A DNA stretch of 54,508 nucleotides from Treponema sp. (GTDB lineage Bacteria > Spirochaetota > Spirochaetia > Treponematales > Treponemataceae), in contig JALCCK010000010.1 in the NCBI GenBank assembly GCA_022640795.1, positions 1 to 54,508 of the forward strand. Direction: 5' to 3'. Under the pieces are notes generated by a model. That model was not told the DNA's origin, made no database searches, and saw nothing but the letters and a program-made list of their open reading frames with translations. The translations under genes were made by a program, and so were the position numbers. Below are positions 18,257 through 25,914 of this stretch, in pieces. Each line of letters starts with the position of its first letter. The stretch's first letter is position 1.

Positions 18257-19003
18257 ATGAAGTTACTGAAAAATAAAAAAGCACTTGTCACCGGTTCAAG
18301 CCGGGGAATCGGCCGGAAAATCACCGAAACCTTTTTGGAAAACGGTGCGGAAGTATGGGGACTCTGTTCACATCCATCTGCTGCGAAATCCGATCTGGAA
18401 GCGTATGCCGAAAAAAACGGTGTAAAATTTCATGAACTATGCGCTGATGTCGGTAATGCCGAAGAATTGACATCTGTGGTACGTGCCGCATTATCGGAAG
18501 CGGGTGGATTCGATATCCTGGTAAACAATGCCGGAATAACCAGAGACGGTCTTTCATTCAGAATGAAGATGGAAGACTGGCAGCGGGTTCTCGATATAAA
18601 TCTGACGGGAGCTTTTCTTGTTTCGCAGATAGTTTCGGGAGACATGATTCATAAAAAGAATGGTTCAATAATCAATATGGCAAGTATTGTCGGACTTCAT
18701 GGCGGTGCCGGTCAGGTAAACTACTCGGCAAGTAAGGCCGGACTCATCGGTTTTTCGAAAAGCCTTGCAAAGGAAGTCGGAAGCCGCGGCGTCCGTGTAA
18801 ACGCCGTTGCACCGGGATACATTGAAACCGACATGACAAAAGTAGTTAATGAAAAAGCAAAAGCTGCATGGCTCGAACAGATTCCGCTCCGCCGGGCGGG
18901 GCAGACAAGTGATGTCGCCAATGCGGTCCTTTTTCTTGCAAGTGATCTTTCAACCTATGTTACCGGCCAGGTACTCGGTGTTGACGGCGGGTTAGGCTGC
19001 TGA
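18257..19003 (+). CDS. fabG: 3-oxoacyl-ACP reductase
   Basis: 248 residues, a short-chain dehydrogenase. NADP-binding TGSSRGIGR (about 12-20), NNAG, catalytic S143, Y156 and K160 (NYSASKAGL), and the C-terminal DGGLGC tail typical of FabG. Known reaction: NADPH-dependent reduction of 3-oxoacyl-ACP to 3-hydroxyacyl-ACP. It follows fabD by 42 nt with an AGAGGAAAG site and precedes fabF by 25 nt. Confidence 0.96.
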   Translation: MKLLKNKKALVTGSSRGIGRKITETFLENGAEVWGLCSHPSAAKSDLEAYAEKNGVKFHELCADVGNAEELTSVVRAALSEAGGFDILVNNAGITRDGLSFRMKMEDWQRVLDINLTGAFLVSQIVSGDMIHKKNGSIINMASIVGLHGGAGQVNYSASKAGLIGFSKSLAKEVGSRGVRVNAVAPGYIETDMTKVVNEKAKAAWLEQIPLRRAGQTSDVANAVLFLASDLSTYVTGQVLGVDGGLGC

Positions 19004-19028
19004 ACATTTAATAGTGGTAGGAGAAGAT

Positions 19029-20276
19029 ATGAGACGAGTTGTTATAACAGGTATGGGTGCTGTTACTCCATTGGGAAACAGTGTCGATGAGACGTGGGCA
19101 GGAATAAAGGCCGGTAAAAGCGGTGTAGCGAATATTACGCATTTTGATACGACGAATTTCAATGTAAAATACGCTGCCGAAGTTAAAGATTTTGATCCGG
19201 CAAACTATTTCGATCCGAAAGCTGCCAGAAAAATGGCGCGTTTTACAAAATTTGCGCTTGCTGCTGCGAAGATGGCAATCGACGATGCAGAACTGTCTGA
19301 AAGGAAAGATATTCTTGCTGATGCAGCCGTATTTCTCGGTGTCGGCATCGGCGGATTTGAGATAACGGAGTCAGGATGCATAAAATATTATCAGTCTGAT
19401 TTCAAACGGGTACCGCCGATGACTATTCCGCAGCTTATTCCGAATGAAGCTGCCGGAAATATCTGCATGGAATTCGGCATACACGGACCATCACATACGA
19501 TTGCGACGGCTTGTTCATCGGGAACGGATGCAATCGGTGATGCACTCGACCTTATCAGAAGCGGAAGACGCGATATCTGTCTGACCGGCGGCGCTGAAAG
19601 TACACTGAACGGTTATGCAATTCTTGCGTTCGACGTTCTGCAGACGCTTTCAAAGTCATTCGTTGATGATCCGACGAAAGCCAGCCGTCCGTTCGACAAG
19701 CGCCGCGAAGGCTTTGTAATGGGCGAAGGCAGTGCAATCCTTGTTCTCGAGGAATATGAGCATGCCAAAGCCAGAGGAGCCCGTATCTATGCCGAACTTG
19801 CCGGTTACGGTGCATCGAGCGACGGATATCATCTTACCAGCCCTGATCCTTCCGGTATCTATGGTGCCGATGCAATGGTTCGTGCTATGAAAGATGCCGG
19901 AGTAAAACCGGAAGAAATCGGTTATTATAATGCACACGGAACATCGACGCATCTGAATGATTCCGGTGAAACGACGATGATAAAAAAGGCATTTGGTGAA
20001 GAGACGGCGAAGAAACTTAAGATTTCTTCTACGAAAAGCATGACCGGACACTGTCTCGGAGCCGCAGGGGCAATTGAAGCGATGATAACCGTAAAAGCAC
20101 TGCAGGAAGGCTTTCTTCCCCCGACGATCAATCTTGACGACCCGGATGTTGAAGGCGGCTGTGATTTGTTCTATATCCCGAACAAAGGTATCCGCGAAAA
20201 TGTTGATTGTGCTATGAGCGCAACCTTCGGTTTCGGCGGCCATAACGGTATTCTGGTATTTAAAAAGAGCGAATAG
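19029..20276 (+). CDS. fabF: 3-oxoacyl-ACP synthase II
   Basis: 415 residues. The start is set at the ATG at 19029 (MRRVVITGMGAVTPLG) because TAGGAGA lies 7-8 nt upstream; a GTG five codons earlier lacks a site. Catalytic triad Cys-His-His: C162 (ATACSSGTDA), H303 (NAHGTSTHLND) and H341 (MTGHCLGAAGAIE). Known reaction: condensation of malonyl-ACP with a growing acyl-ACP; FabF-type rather than FabH-type because of the two histidines. It sits between fabG and fabZ, 8 nt before the latter. Confidence 0.96.
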   Translation: MRRVVITGMGAVTPLGNSVDETWAGIKAGKSGVANITHFDTTNFNVKYAAEVKDFDPANYFDPKAARKMARFTKFALAAAKMAIDDAELSERKDILADAAVFLGVGIGGFEITESGCIKYYQSDFKRVPPMTIPQLIPNEAAGNICMEFGIHGPSHTIATACSSGTDAIGDALDLIRSGRRDICLTGGAESTLNGYAILAFDVLQTLSKSFVDDPTKASRPFDKRREGFVMGEGSAILVLEEYEHAKARGARIYAELAGYGASSDGYHLTSPDPSGIYGADAMVRAMKDAGVKPEEIGYYNAHGTSTHLNDSGETTMIKKAFGEETAKKLKISSTKSMTGHCLGAAGAIEAMITVKALQEGFLPPTINLDDPDVEGGCDLFYIPNKGIRENVDCAMSATFGFGGHNGILVFKKSE

Positions 20277-20284
20277 GAGTATAT

Positions 20285-20722
20285 ATGTCTGTTACGAACG
20301 ATATTAAGAGTCTGCTTCCGCACCGGGAACCGTTCCTTTTTGTAGATGAAATTTTAAGCTGCGATAAGGACGGCAGCGTTTCGACCCATACGTTTACGGA
20401 TAAAGAATTCTTTTTTAAAGGTCATTTTCCGCAGTATCCGGTTGTTCCCGGCGTTATTCTCGTAGAAACTATGGCGCAGTCGGGGGGTGCGGCACTGAGC
20501 TACCAGAAAATATTTTCAGACGGAAGCTTGTTCTTTCTCGGAACCGTCGATAAAGCGAAGTTCCGCCATCAGGTACGCCCGGGCGATACGGTCCGTATGG
20601 AAGTAAAAAATCTCCGGGTTACGCCGCATATGATAAAGCAGTCGGGTAAGGCCTATGTCGGTGAAACACTCTGTGCAGAAGCCGAGTGGATGTGCTTAGT
20701 CGGCAAAGCCGACGCCGTATAA
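20285..20722 (+). CDS. fabZ: 3-hydroxyacyl-ACP dehydratase
   Basis: 145 residues, hot-dog fold. HREPFLFVDEI at the N-terminus, catalytic H47 in FKGHFPQYPVVPG and E61 in LVETMAQSG match the FabZ active site. Known reaction: dehydration of 3-hydroxyacyl-ACP to trans-2-enoyl-ACP. AGGAG site 5 nt before the ATG. Oddity: the last ten codons and stop lie in a 54-nt direct repeat whose second copy (20756-20809) follows in the untranslated region, so the gene's tail is duplicated downstream. Confidence 0.96.
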   Translation: MSVTNDIKSLLPHREPFLFVDEILSCDKDGSVSTHTFTDKEFFFKGHFPQYPVVPGVILVETMAQSGGAALSYQKIFSDGSLFFLGTVDKAKFRHQVRPGDTVRMEVKNLRVTPHMIKQSGKAYVGETLCAEAEWMCLVGKADAV

Positions 20723-20809
20723 TAAATTTCCTTCCACAAACGCCGGCAGCGGCGTATGTGCTTAGTCGGCAAAGCCGACGCCGTATAATAAATTTCCCTC
20801 CACAAACGC
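20690..20809. repeat. 54-nt direct repeat duplicating the 3' end of fabZ
   Basis: Copies at 20690-20743 and 20756-20809 differ at a single base and are spaced 66 nt start to start. Each holds a small hairpin (GTCGGC-AAA-GCCGAC), the fabZ stop codon, and a tail ending CCACAAACGC. Between the copies lies another hairpin (20740-20745 with 20750-20755). The second copy's end forms the left arm of the terminator. Confidence 0.9.
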
Positions 20810-20835
20810 GCGTCTGCGCGTTTGTCTTTGTCTGC
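20803..20835 (+). terminator. Rho-independent terminator of the fab operon
   Basis: Nine-bp perfect GC-rich stem (20803-20811 with 20816-20824), tetraloop GTCT, then TCTTTGTCTG. Its left arm comes from the second copy of the 54-nt repeat. Confidence 0.75.
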
Positions 20836-20862
20836 CTGGGTTTCCGGTAATAATGAAAGTAT

Positions 20863-20891
20863 TTGACAAAAAAGGAATTCAGCTTTAATAT
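20863..20891 (+). promoter_or_regulatory. Promoter of the LacI-family gene
   Basis: Perfect TTGACA (20863-20868), 17-nt spacer, TAATAT (20886-20891). The -10 box is overlapped by a LacI-type operator. Confidence 0.65.
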
Positions 20892-20907
20892 GACAACGTT
20901 GCCACAT
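20888..20907. promoter_or_regulatory. LacI-type operator (autoregulatory)
   Basis: The 20-mer ATATGACAACGTTGCCACAT has a central AACGTT and matches the perfect palindrome at 21951-21970 at 16 of 20 positions. It overlaps the -10 box of the LacI gene, suggesting autorepression. Confidence 0.7.
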
Positions 20908-20932
20908 AGATGGAAACAAGGAATTATCCGGA

Positions 20933-21931
20933 ATGACGATGATAGACATTGCAAAAGCTGCCGGTGTATCGTTGACGACGGTCGGACGGGTTGTGCGGAA
21001 AAAGGGCTATGTGTCCCGGGAAAAACGGGAAGCAGTAGAAGAAGTTATCCGAAAAACCGGCTATGTTCCGAACCTTGTGGCGCAGGGGCTGAAAAGCAGC
21101 CGGACAGGACTCATCGGTCATCTGACTGTTTTAAACCCGAATATGCTGTACGAACAGATCAGCAAATCAATCAACAGGGCTGCGGCGCAACGGGGATATC
21201 AGGTTTTAACCTATGCTGCGGATCTGGAAGACCAGAATACTGCTGATTTACTTGATGAATTAATCGGCCGCCGGGTTGACGGCATCGCTATTACGTCGAA
21301 TCCTCAGCTGGATCAGACTTTACTACAAAAAATTCTCGTCCAGAACATTCCACTTGTTATGGTTGAACGAACGCTGAACGTCAAGAGAACGGACAGAATT
21401 GTCGTTTCAGATTATCGCGGGGCGTATACGGCTGTTCAACATATCATTCGTCATGGTCACCGGAAAATTGCATTCATCGGGAAATTTGCAGATCAGGATG
21501 TTGAGAACCGCCGTCTGAACGGATATAAGGCAGCACTTCGTGCTGCCGGTATTGCTGAAGATAAAACACTGATCGAACTGCGGAGGAACTACGGAGTCGA
21601 AGAAGGCAGTGCTGCTGCGGAACGACTGCTTGAGCTTCCATCCCGTCCGACGGCAGTTTTTATGACGTCGGATCTGTTTGCCTGCGGATTTCTGCAGGCA
21701 TGTTACCGGCGGAAGATCCGTGTTCCCGACGATATTTCTCTGGTGGGATACGACAACACCCTTTCCATGATGCTTTCTCCTCCCATTACATCGGTCAGTC
21801 TCGGTCTTGATGATTTGGGATCCGACGTCATGGAACTTCTCTTAAGCCGGATGAATGACGGCCTGATCGAAGGGCGCCAGGTAGCCAACAGTACCAGTTT
21901 AATCGACCGGGGATCGGTACGGCTACTGTAA
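20933..21931 (+). CDS. LacI-family transcriptional repressor
   Basis: 332 residues. N-terminal HTH MTMIDIAKAAGVSLTTVGRV (about 1-20), then a hinge helix region NLVAQGLKSSRTG and a periplasmic-binding-protein-like effector domain (about 60-332: IAFIGKFADQDVENRR, VFMTSDLFACGFL, DISLVGYDN). Known role: effector-controlled repressor, usually of sugar genes. An operator overlaps its own promoter, and a perfect version sits inside the promoter of the downstream propeller/oxidoreductase operon, so those two genes are its likely targets. Weak ribosome site; the ATG two codons later is an alternative start. The effector is unknown. Confidence 0.95.
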   Translation: MTMIDIAKAAGVSLTTVGRVVRKKGYVSREKREAVEEVIRKTGYVPNLVAQGLKSSRTGLIGHLTVLNPNMLYEQISKSINRAAAQRGYQVLTYAADLEDQNTADLLDELIGRRVDGIAITSNPQLDQTLLQKILVQNIPLVMVERTLNVKRTDRIVVSDYRGAYTAVQHIIRHGHRKIAFIGKFADQDVENRRLNGYKAALRAAGIAEDKTLIELRRNYGVEEGSAAAERLLELPSRPTAVFMTSDLFACGFLQACYRRKIRVPDDISLVGYDNTLSMMLSPPITSVSLGLDDLGSDVMELLLSRMNDGLIEGRQVANSTSLIDRGSVRLL

Positions 21932-21944
21932 AAGGAAAAAAAAA

Positions 21945-21973
21945 TTGGGAATATGGTAACGTTACCATATCAT
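21945..21973 (+). promoter_or_regulatory. Promoter of the propeller/oxidoreductase operon with embedded operator
   Basis: TTGGGA (21945-21950), 17-nt spacer, TATCAT (21968-21973). The spacer is filled by the perfect 20-bp palindrome ATATGGTAACGTTACCATAT (21951-21970), which has the central CG of LacI operators. Repressor binding would directly block RNA polymerase. Confidence 0.75.
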
Positions 21974-22038
21974 AAGATTTATGTACGGCACGCTCCCGCG
22001 TGTCGCGTAATTACCGCCGGTGATTCACAGGAGGAAAA

Positions 22039-22911
22039 ATGGAAGAAAGAGAAAAAATCAAACAGGTACTGCAGCAGCGGAACCGGCACTGCACGCTGGA
22101 AATTATGGATGTCGACAGCGGAACGCGGAATCCGTTGAAAACCTTTGACAAGGTTATCGAAGCCCCGAACTGGACCCGCGACGGAAAATATCTTATCTAT
22201 AACTGCGAAGGCAGAATGTACGAATATTGCCTTAAAACGGGTGCTTCGCGGAAAATCGACACAGGCTCCGCAGTGAACTGCAACAATGATCATGTACTCT
22301 CTCCCGACGGTTCGCAGCTGGCTGTCAGTCATTTTTCGGACGATGATTTTGTTTCACGCATTTATATTCTCCCGCGAGACGGCGGTACACCCCGCCTTGT
22401 GACGCAGAACGGGCCGAGCTATCTTCACGGCTGGTCTCCGGACGGCGCACGGCTCAGTTTCTGCGGTGAACGGAACGGCGTATATAATATTTTTACCGTA
22501 CCGGTTGACGGCAGAACGGAAACGCAGCTGACGGACGGAGCACGGCTGGACGACGGCCCGGAATATTCACCTTGCGGTAACTATATCTGGTTCAATTCCG
22601 CACGGACCGGATTGATGCAAGTCTGGAAGATGAATGTGGACGGTTCTAATCCTGTTCAGATGACTGATAATCCGGTAAACAGCTGGTTTCCGCATGTTTC
22701 TCCGCAGGGTGATCGGGTTGTGTATCTGACCTACGGAAAAGGAGAAGTTGCACCGGAAGAACATCTGCCAGACAAACAGGTCGATTTACGAATTATGGAT
22801 ATACGGGGAGGTTCTTCCCGCATACTGGCAGGGTTCAGAGGCGGGCAGGGAACGATAAATGTTAATTCGTGGTCGCCGGACGGTAAAAGAATAGCATTTA
22901 TACGGTATTGA
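22039..22911 (+). CDS. Cytosolic TolB-like beta-propeller protein
   Basis: 290 residues, no signal peptide. At least five WD40/PD40-like blades can be read: APNWTRDGKYLIYN, VLSPDGSQLAVSH, GWSPDGARLSFCG, EYSPCGNYIWFNS, HVSPQGDRVVYLT and WSPDGKRIAFIR. Periplasmic TolB carries a signal peptide and an N-terminal domain, both missing here. Cytosolic propellers of this type often sit beside sugar oxidoreductases, and some relatives (oligogalacturonate lyase) are catalytic, but no active site is identified. AGGAGG site 4-5 nt before the ATG. First gene of a two-gene operon under the LacI-type operator at 21951-21970. Confidence 0.85.
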   Translation: MEEREKIKQVLQQRNRHCTLEIMDVDSGTRNPLKTFDKVIEAPNWTRDGKYLIYNCEGRMYEYCLKTGASRKIDTGSAVNCNNDHVLSPDGSQLAVSHFSDDDFVSRIYILPRDGGTPRLVTQNGPSYLHGWSPDGARLSFCGERNGVYNIFTVPVDGRTETQLTDGARLDDGPEYSPCGNYIWFNSARTGLMQVWKMNVDGSNPVQMTDNPVNSWFPHVSPQGDRVVYLTYGKGEVAPEEHLPDKQVDLRIMDIRGGSSRILAGFRGGQGTINVNSWSPDGKRIAFIRY

Positions 22912-22935
22912 TGAATGGACAGTGAGGTATATTAT

Positions 22936-24075
22936 ATGGAAAGAATAAAAACAGCCGTAGTAGGCTGCGGAGTGATAAGCCACGCCTACTTAAAAAGCAT
23001 CTCGGAGAAATTCAGGATTATCGAGCTCGCAGGATTTTGTGATCATACCGCCGAAAAGGCGCGGGCAGCTGCAACGGAATATGGCGGTAAAGTCATGACG
23101 CTGGAAGAAATCATTGCAGACGATTCTATTCAGATGGTACTCAATCTTACCACCGTACCGGCACACTATGCGATTATAAAAACACTGCTGGAAGGCGGCA
23201 AGCATGTGTATTCGGAAAAAGTACTTACTGCAAATTTGAGCGAATCCGCTGAACTGCTGGAGATAGCGAATAGGGAAAATCGTGTTCTCGGCGTAGCCCC
23301 CGATACTTTTCTGGGGTCTGCAGTTCAGACTGCCCGATATGTTATTGAAAGCGGCCTGATAGGTGACGTCACTTCGTTCAGCTGTTCGCTAACCAGGGAC
23401 GGAGCATTAATGGCAGAAGCCTTTCCCTTTACAACAAAACCCGGCGGCGGGATAGGATTTGATGTCGGAATCTATTACGTTACCGCGCTGCTGAGTTGTT
23501 TCGGCCCTGTTTCTGAAGTTACCGGTCTCATGAAAACTGTTAACAAAGACCGGCATCATGTACTTATTGACCGGATGGAAAAAGAATATACGCTGGAATG
23601 TGAAAATCTTGCTACCGGAGTTTTATGCTTTGAAAACGGTGTCGTTGGTACCATGCTGTTTAACGGCAACAGCGTTTCGCTTATGCCGGAACAGCCGAGT
23701 GTTATCGTTCACGGATCACTGGGTATCATGTATATGGCTGATCCGAATAATTTTGGCGGTGACGTAAAAATTCTGCTCAAGGGCAACGATACGGCCTTTA
23801 CGGTTCCTCAGACTCACGGTTTCCGTACGGAATCACGGGGATTGGGAGCGGCTGAGATGGCGTGGTCGTTACTGAAAGGTCGGAAACCGCGAGCCAATAA
23901 GGAAATGGCGTATCATGCACTGGAAGTACTGTACGGAGTAAGTCAAAGCGGAATAACAAAAAAATTTTATAAGCTTTCATCGACATTCGAAAAAATGCCG
24001 CCGCTTCCCCGCGGATATCTCAGGTATGATAATTTTATTTCACTTGAAGAAAGTGCTCTGGCACTATCGTCATAA
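22936..24075 (+). CDS. Gfo/Idh/MocA-family oxidoreductase
   Basis: 379 residues. The start is set at 22936 (MERIKTAVVGCGVISHAYL) because GTGAGG lies 8 nt upstream; an ATG seven codons earlier lacks a site. Rossmann fold with VVGCGVIS, then LNLTTVPAH and GKHVYSEKVL in the place of the family's EKP motif (Pro replaced by Val). The C-terminal half is the substrate-binding alpha/beta domain. Known chemistry: NAD(P)-dependent oxidation or reduction of a sugar, inositol or sugar acid hydroxyl. It follows the propeller gene by 24 nt and is presumably controlled by the LacI regulator. Substrate unknown. Confidence 0.93.
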   Translation: MERIKTAVVGCGVISHAYLKSISEKFRIIELAGFCDHTAEKARAAATEYGGKVMTLEEIIADDSIQMVLNLTTVPAHYAIIKTLLEGGKHVYSEKVLTANLSESAELLEIANRENRVLGVAPDTFLGSAVQTARYVIESGLIGDVTSFSCSLTRDGALMAEAFPFTTKPGGGIGFDVGIYYVTALLSCFGPVSEVTGLMKTVNKDRHHVLIDRMEKEYTLECENLATGVLCFENGVVGTMLFNGNSVSLMPEQPSVIVHGSLGIMYMADPNNFGGDVKILLKGNDTAFTVPQTHGFRTESRGLGAAEMAWSLLKGRKPRANKEMAYHALEVLYGVSQSGITKKFYKLSSTFEKMPPLPRGYLRYDNFISLEESALALSS

Positions 24076-24078
24076 TAG

Positions 24079-24107
24079 TTGACAACCGCATATTTATCTT
24101 TTATACT
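24079..24107 (+). promoter_or_regulatory. Near-consensus promoter of the envelope ABC operon
   Basis: TTGACA (24079-24084), exactly 17-nt spacer, TATACT (24102-24107). Predicted start about 24114, inside the 51-bp palindrome. Confidence 0.8.
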
Positions 24108-24155
24108 CTCTACCATAAACAAGTTTATAGTATAAACTTATTTATGGTAGAGAGT
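24105..24155. promoter_or_regulatory. 51-bp near-perfect palindrome at the envelope operon promoter
   Basis: Two 25-nt arms (24105-24129 and 24131-24155) around a single central G, with one mismatch. The left arm overlaps the last bases of the -10 box. Only part of the left arm would be transcribed, so the full symmetry makes sense as DNA, probably an operator for the small winged-helix regulator encoded in the operon; the transcribed part could still form a shorter 5' hairpin. Confidence 0.8.
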
Positions 24156-24215
24156 GCATGAATGATCGTGCACTACGTTTGTTTTCTCTTGATCTTTATA
24201 AGGAGACGTAACGTT

Positions 24216-24893
24216 ATGGATGACAGCACGACCCGAAACGAGGAAATAAAGGAAGCATTGGACAGTCTTGCTTCTATAAAAGCCAGCATACGCGGTAATA
24301 TGCAGCTCATACGTCCGGTAATTCATAATAGAGCTTTTGTCCGTTTTTTGGGCTTTTGCTTTTCCGGTACGTCCGTTTTATTTTTGCTGTATCTTATACG
24401 GAATCTCGTGTGGGCCCGGCGGACCGCACCGTTCTGGTTTAAACCGGTTGTTATTATTTTTCTTATCCTGTTTCTGACGGCGGCCATTTTATGGAAAATA
24501 TCGGTACTGGACCGGGAACTGCGCAGCACCACGAAAACGATAGGACTATGGGGACTTTTCAGAATTCCGGAATTCGTTTCGCTGCTGCTGAATATCTGGC
24601 TGACAAGTTTTCTGACGCTTGGAATTGGTTCGCTCATTGTATACCGGACCGGAAACTGGTGGTATCTGTTGCCGCTTGCCTTCGTTGCCTATTCTTATGA
24701 TCTGATACAGTTAAGTTGTGCACTCTATCTGAATGAATACCGGATTGCCGCATTTCTTGGTTTCGTCTGTGCGCTGCTACAGGTCATTTTCATGAAAGGA
24801 AATTATGATTTATGGCTTACGGGCAGTATCGCCGGTATGATCGGAATTATTTACGGAACATTGAAACTCTATGGAAAAATTTCAGCTGAATAA
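24216..24893 (+). CDS. Polytopic membrane protein of unknown function
   Basis: 225 residues. The start is set at 24216 (MDDSTTRNEEIKEAL), after AAGGAGA; an in-frame ATG 18 codons upstream has no site. A charged N-terminal helix (about 1-40) is followed by about six membrane segments arranged in pairs (FLGFCFSGTSVLFLLYLI, VVIIFLILFLTAAILW, FVSLLLNIWLTSFLTLGIG, LLPLAFVAYSYDLI, IAAFLGFVCALLQVIF, GSIAGMIGIIYGTL). No family is recognised. It overlaps the winged-helix gene by 23 nt, so the two are translationally coupled; a membrane partner or sensor for that regulator is a plausible guess. Confidence 0.82.
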   Translation: MDDSTTRNEEIKEALDSLASIKASIRGNMQLIRPVIHNRAFVRFLGFCFSGTSVLFLLYLIRNLVWARRTAPFWFKPVVIIFLILFLTAAILWKISVLDRELRSTTKTIGLWGLFRIPEFVSLLLNIWLTSFLTLGIGSLIVYRTGNWWYLLPLAFVAYSYDLIQLSCALYLNEYRIAAFLGFVCALLQVIFMKGNYDLWLTGSIAGMIGIIYGTLKLYGKISAE

Positions 24894-25173
24894 AACGATT
24901 CATGAACAGTCCCGGCTGAAGATTATGGTAACGCTTGCTTCCGCCCGGAATGACGGTATGACCTTTTCCGACATAAAAGAATCTCTCGGCATGACGGCTG
25001 GAAATTTATCCGTGCAGTTGAAGACACTGGAGACAGCCGGTTACCTGACAATAAAAAAATACATAGAAGACAACAAAAGCCGGACGGATATTTCCATAAC
25101 ACCGGACGGCAGAAAGGCACTGATTGCATATATGGAGTCACTGGAATCCTTCCTTTCCGGTGTAAAAAAATAA
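24871..25173 (+). CDS. Small winged-helix transcriptional regulator
   Basis: 100 residues, essentially one winged-helix domain: HEQSRLKIMVTLASARNDG, then the recognition region SLGMTAGNLSVQLKTLETA and a wing with KKYIEDNKSRTDISITPDG. This is the MarR/PadR-like HTH_34 type (small regulators with no ligand domain). Its start lies inside the preceding membrane-protein gene, and the ABC ATPase follows after 24 nt. Likely autoregulator of the operon through the 51-bp palindrome at 24105-24155; this is inference from position. Confidence 0.88.
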   Translation: MEKFQLNKTIHEQSRLKIMVTLASARNDGMTFSDIKESLGMTAGNLSVQLKTLETAGYLTIKKYIEDNKSRTDISITPDGRKALIAYMESLESFLSGVKK

Positions 25174-25197
25174 GGATGCGGATACGGCAGGTACATT

Positions 25198-25905
25198 ATG
25201 ATAACTATTGAGAATGTAGTAAAAACTTATTTCCCTGCGACAGCTGCAGGGCGCAGAAAGATGAAAAACGACGGAGCAGCGGTTCACGCGTTGCGGGGTG
25301 TTTCGACTGAAATTACCGATGGTGAATTCACCGCGATTGCCGGACCGTCCGGATCTGGAAAAACAACGCTGCTTAATCTTACCGGCTGTCTCGATTCCAT
25401 AACATCAGGCAGAATCCTTATAGACGGCGAAGACGTCTCAGTCATGAATGAAAAGCAGAAGAATGGGCTGCGACAAAAGAAAATAGGCTTTATTTTTCAG
25501 AGTTATAATCTTATTCCGGTATTGACTGCACAGGAAAACGTAGAGCTTGCACTGATTCTTCTGAAAAAATATTCGAAAGAAGAAATCCGGCAGCTGTCGT
25601 ATGATATTCTGCGGGAAGTAGGACTGGACGGACTTCACGACCGGAAACCCGGTGAACTTTCGGGCGGACAGCAGCAGCGGATTTCCGTAGCCCGTGCGCT
25701 TGTCAAAAAACCGGCCGTCATTCTGGCTGATGAACCGACAGCAAATCTGGATTCGACGACGTCGCATACGATTCTTGACCTTATGAAGAATTTAAACGGG
25801 AAATACAATACGACGTTTCTTTTTTCTACCCATGACCAGACGGTGAAAGAACATTGCCGCCGTATCATTTATCTGAAAGACGGGCAAATAGAGCGGGAAG
25901 AATAG
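25198..25905 (+). CDS. MacB/LolD-type ABC transporter ATPase
   Basis: 235 residues. Walker A GPSGSGKTT (about 50-58), Q-loop FIFQSYNLIPVL, signature LSGGQQQRISVARAL, Walker B VILADEPTANLD, and the switch histidine in FLFSTHD. The FQSYNLIP pattern and size place it in the MacB/LolD/FtsE group that works with FtsX-fold permeases rather than in an importer. The two permeases follow directly (9 nt to the first). An unusual insert after the first strand (AGRRKMKNDGAAV) is short. Likely powers movement of a lipid or lipoprotein across or out of the inner membrane; substrate inferred only from the LolA-like gene downstream. Confidence 0.95.
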   Translation: MITIENVVKTYFPATAAGRRKMKNDGAAVHALRGVSTEITDGEFTAIAGPSGSGKTTLLNLTGCLDSITSGRILIDGEDVSVMNEKQKNGLRQKKIGFIFQSYNLIPVLTAQENVELALILLKKYSKEEIRQLSYDILREVGLDGLHDRKPGELSGGQQQRISVARALVKKPAVILADEPTANLDSTTSHTILDLMKNLNGKYNTTFLFSTHDQTVKEHCRRIIYLKDGQIEREE

Positions 25906-25914
25906 GAGAGAACC

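Noticed and set aside
20619..20954. Minus-strand open frames holding a repeated peptide over the fabZ end
   Set aside because: The repeated peptide only reflects the 54-nt DNA duplication; there is no ribosome site, and it overlaps fabZ and the terminator.
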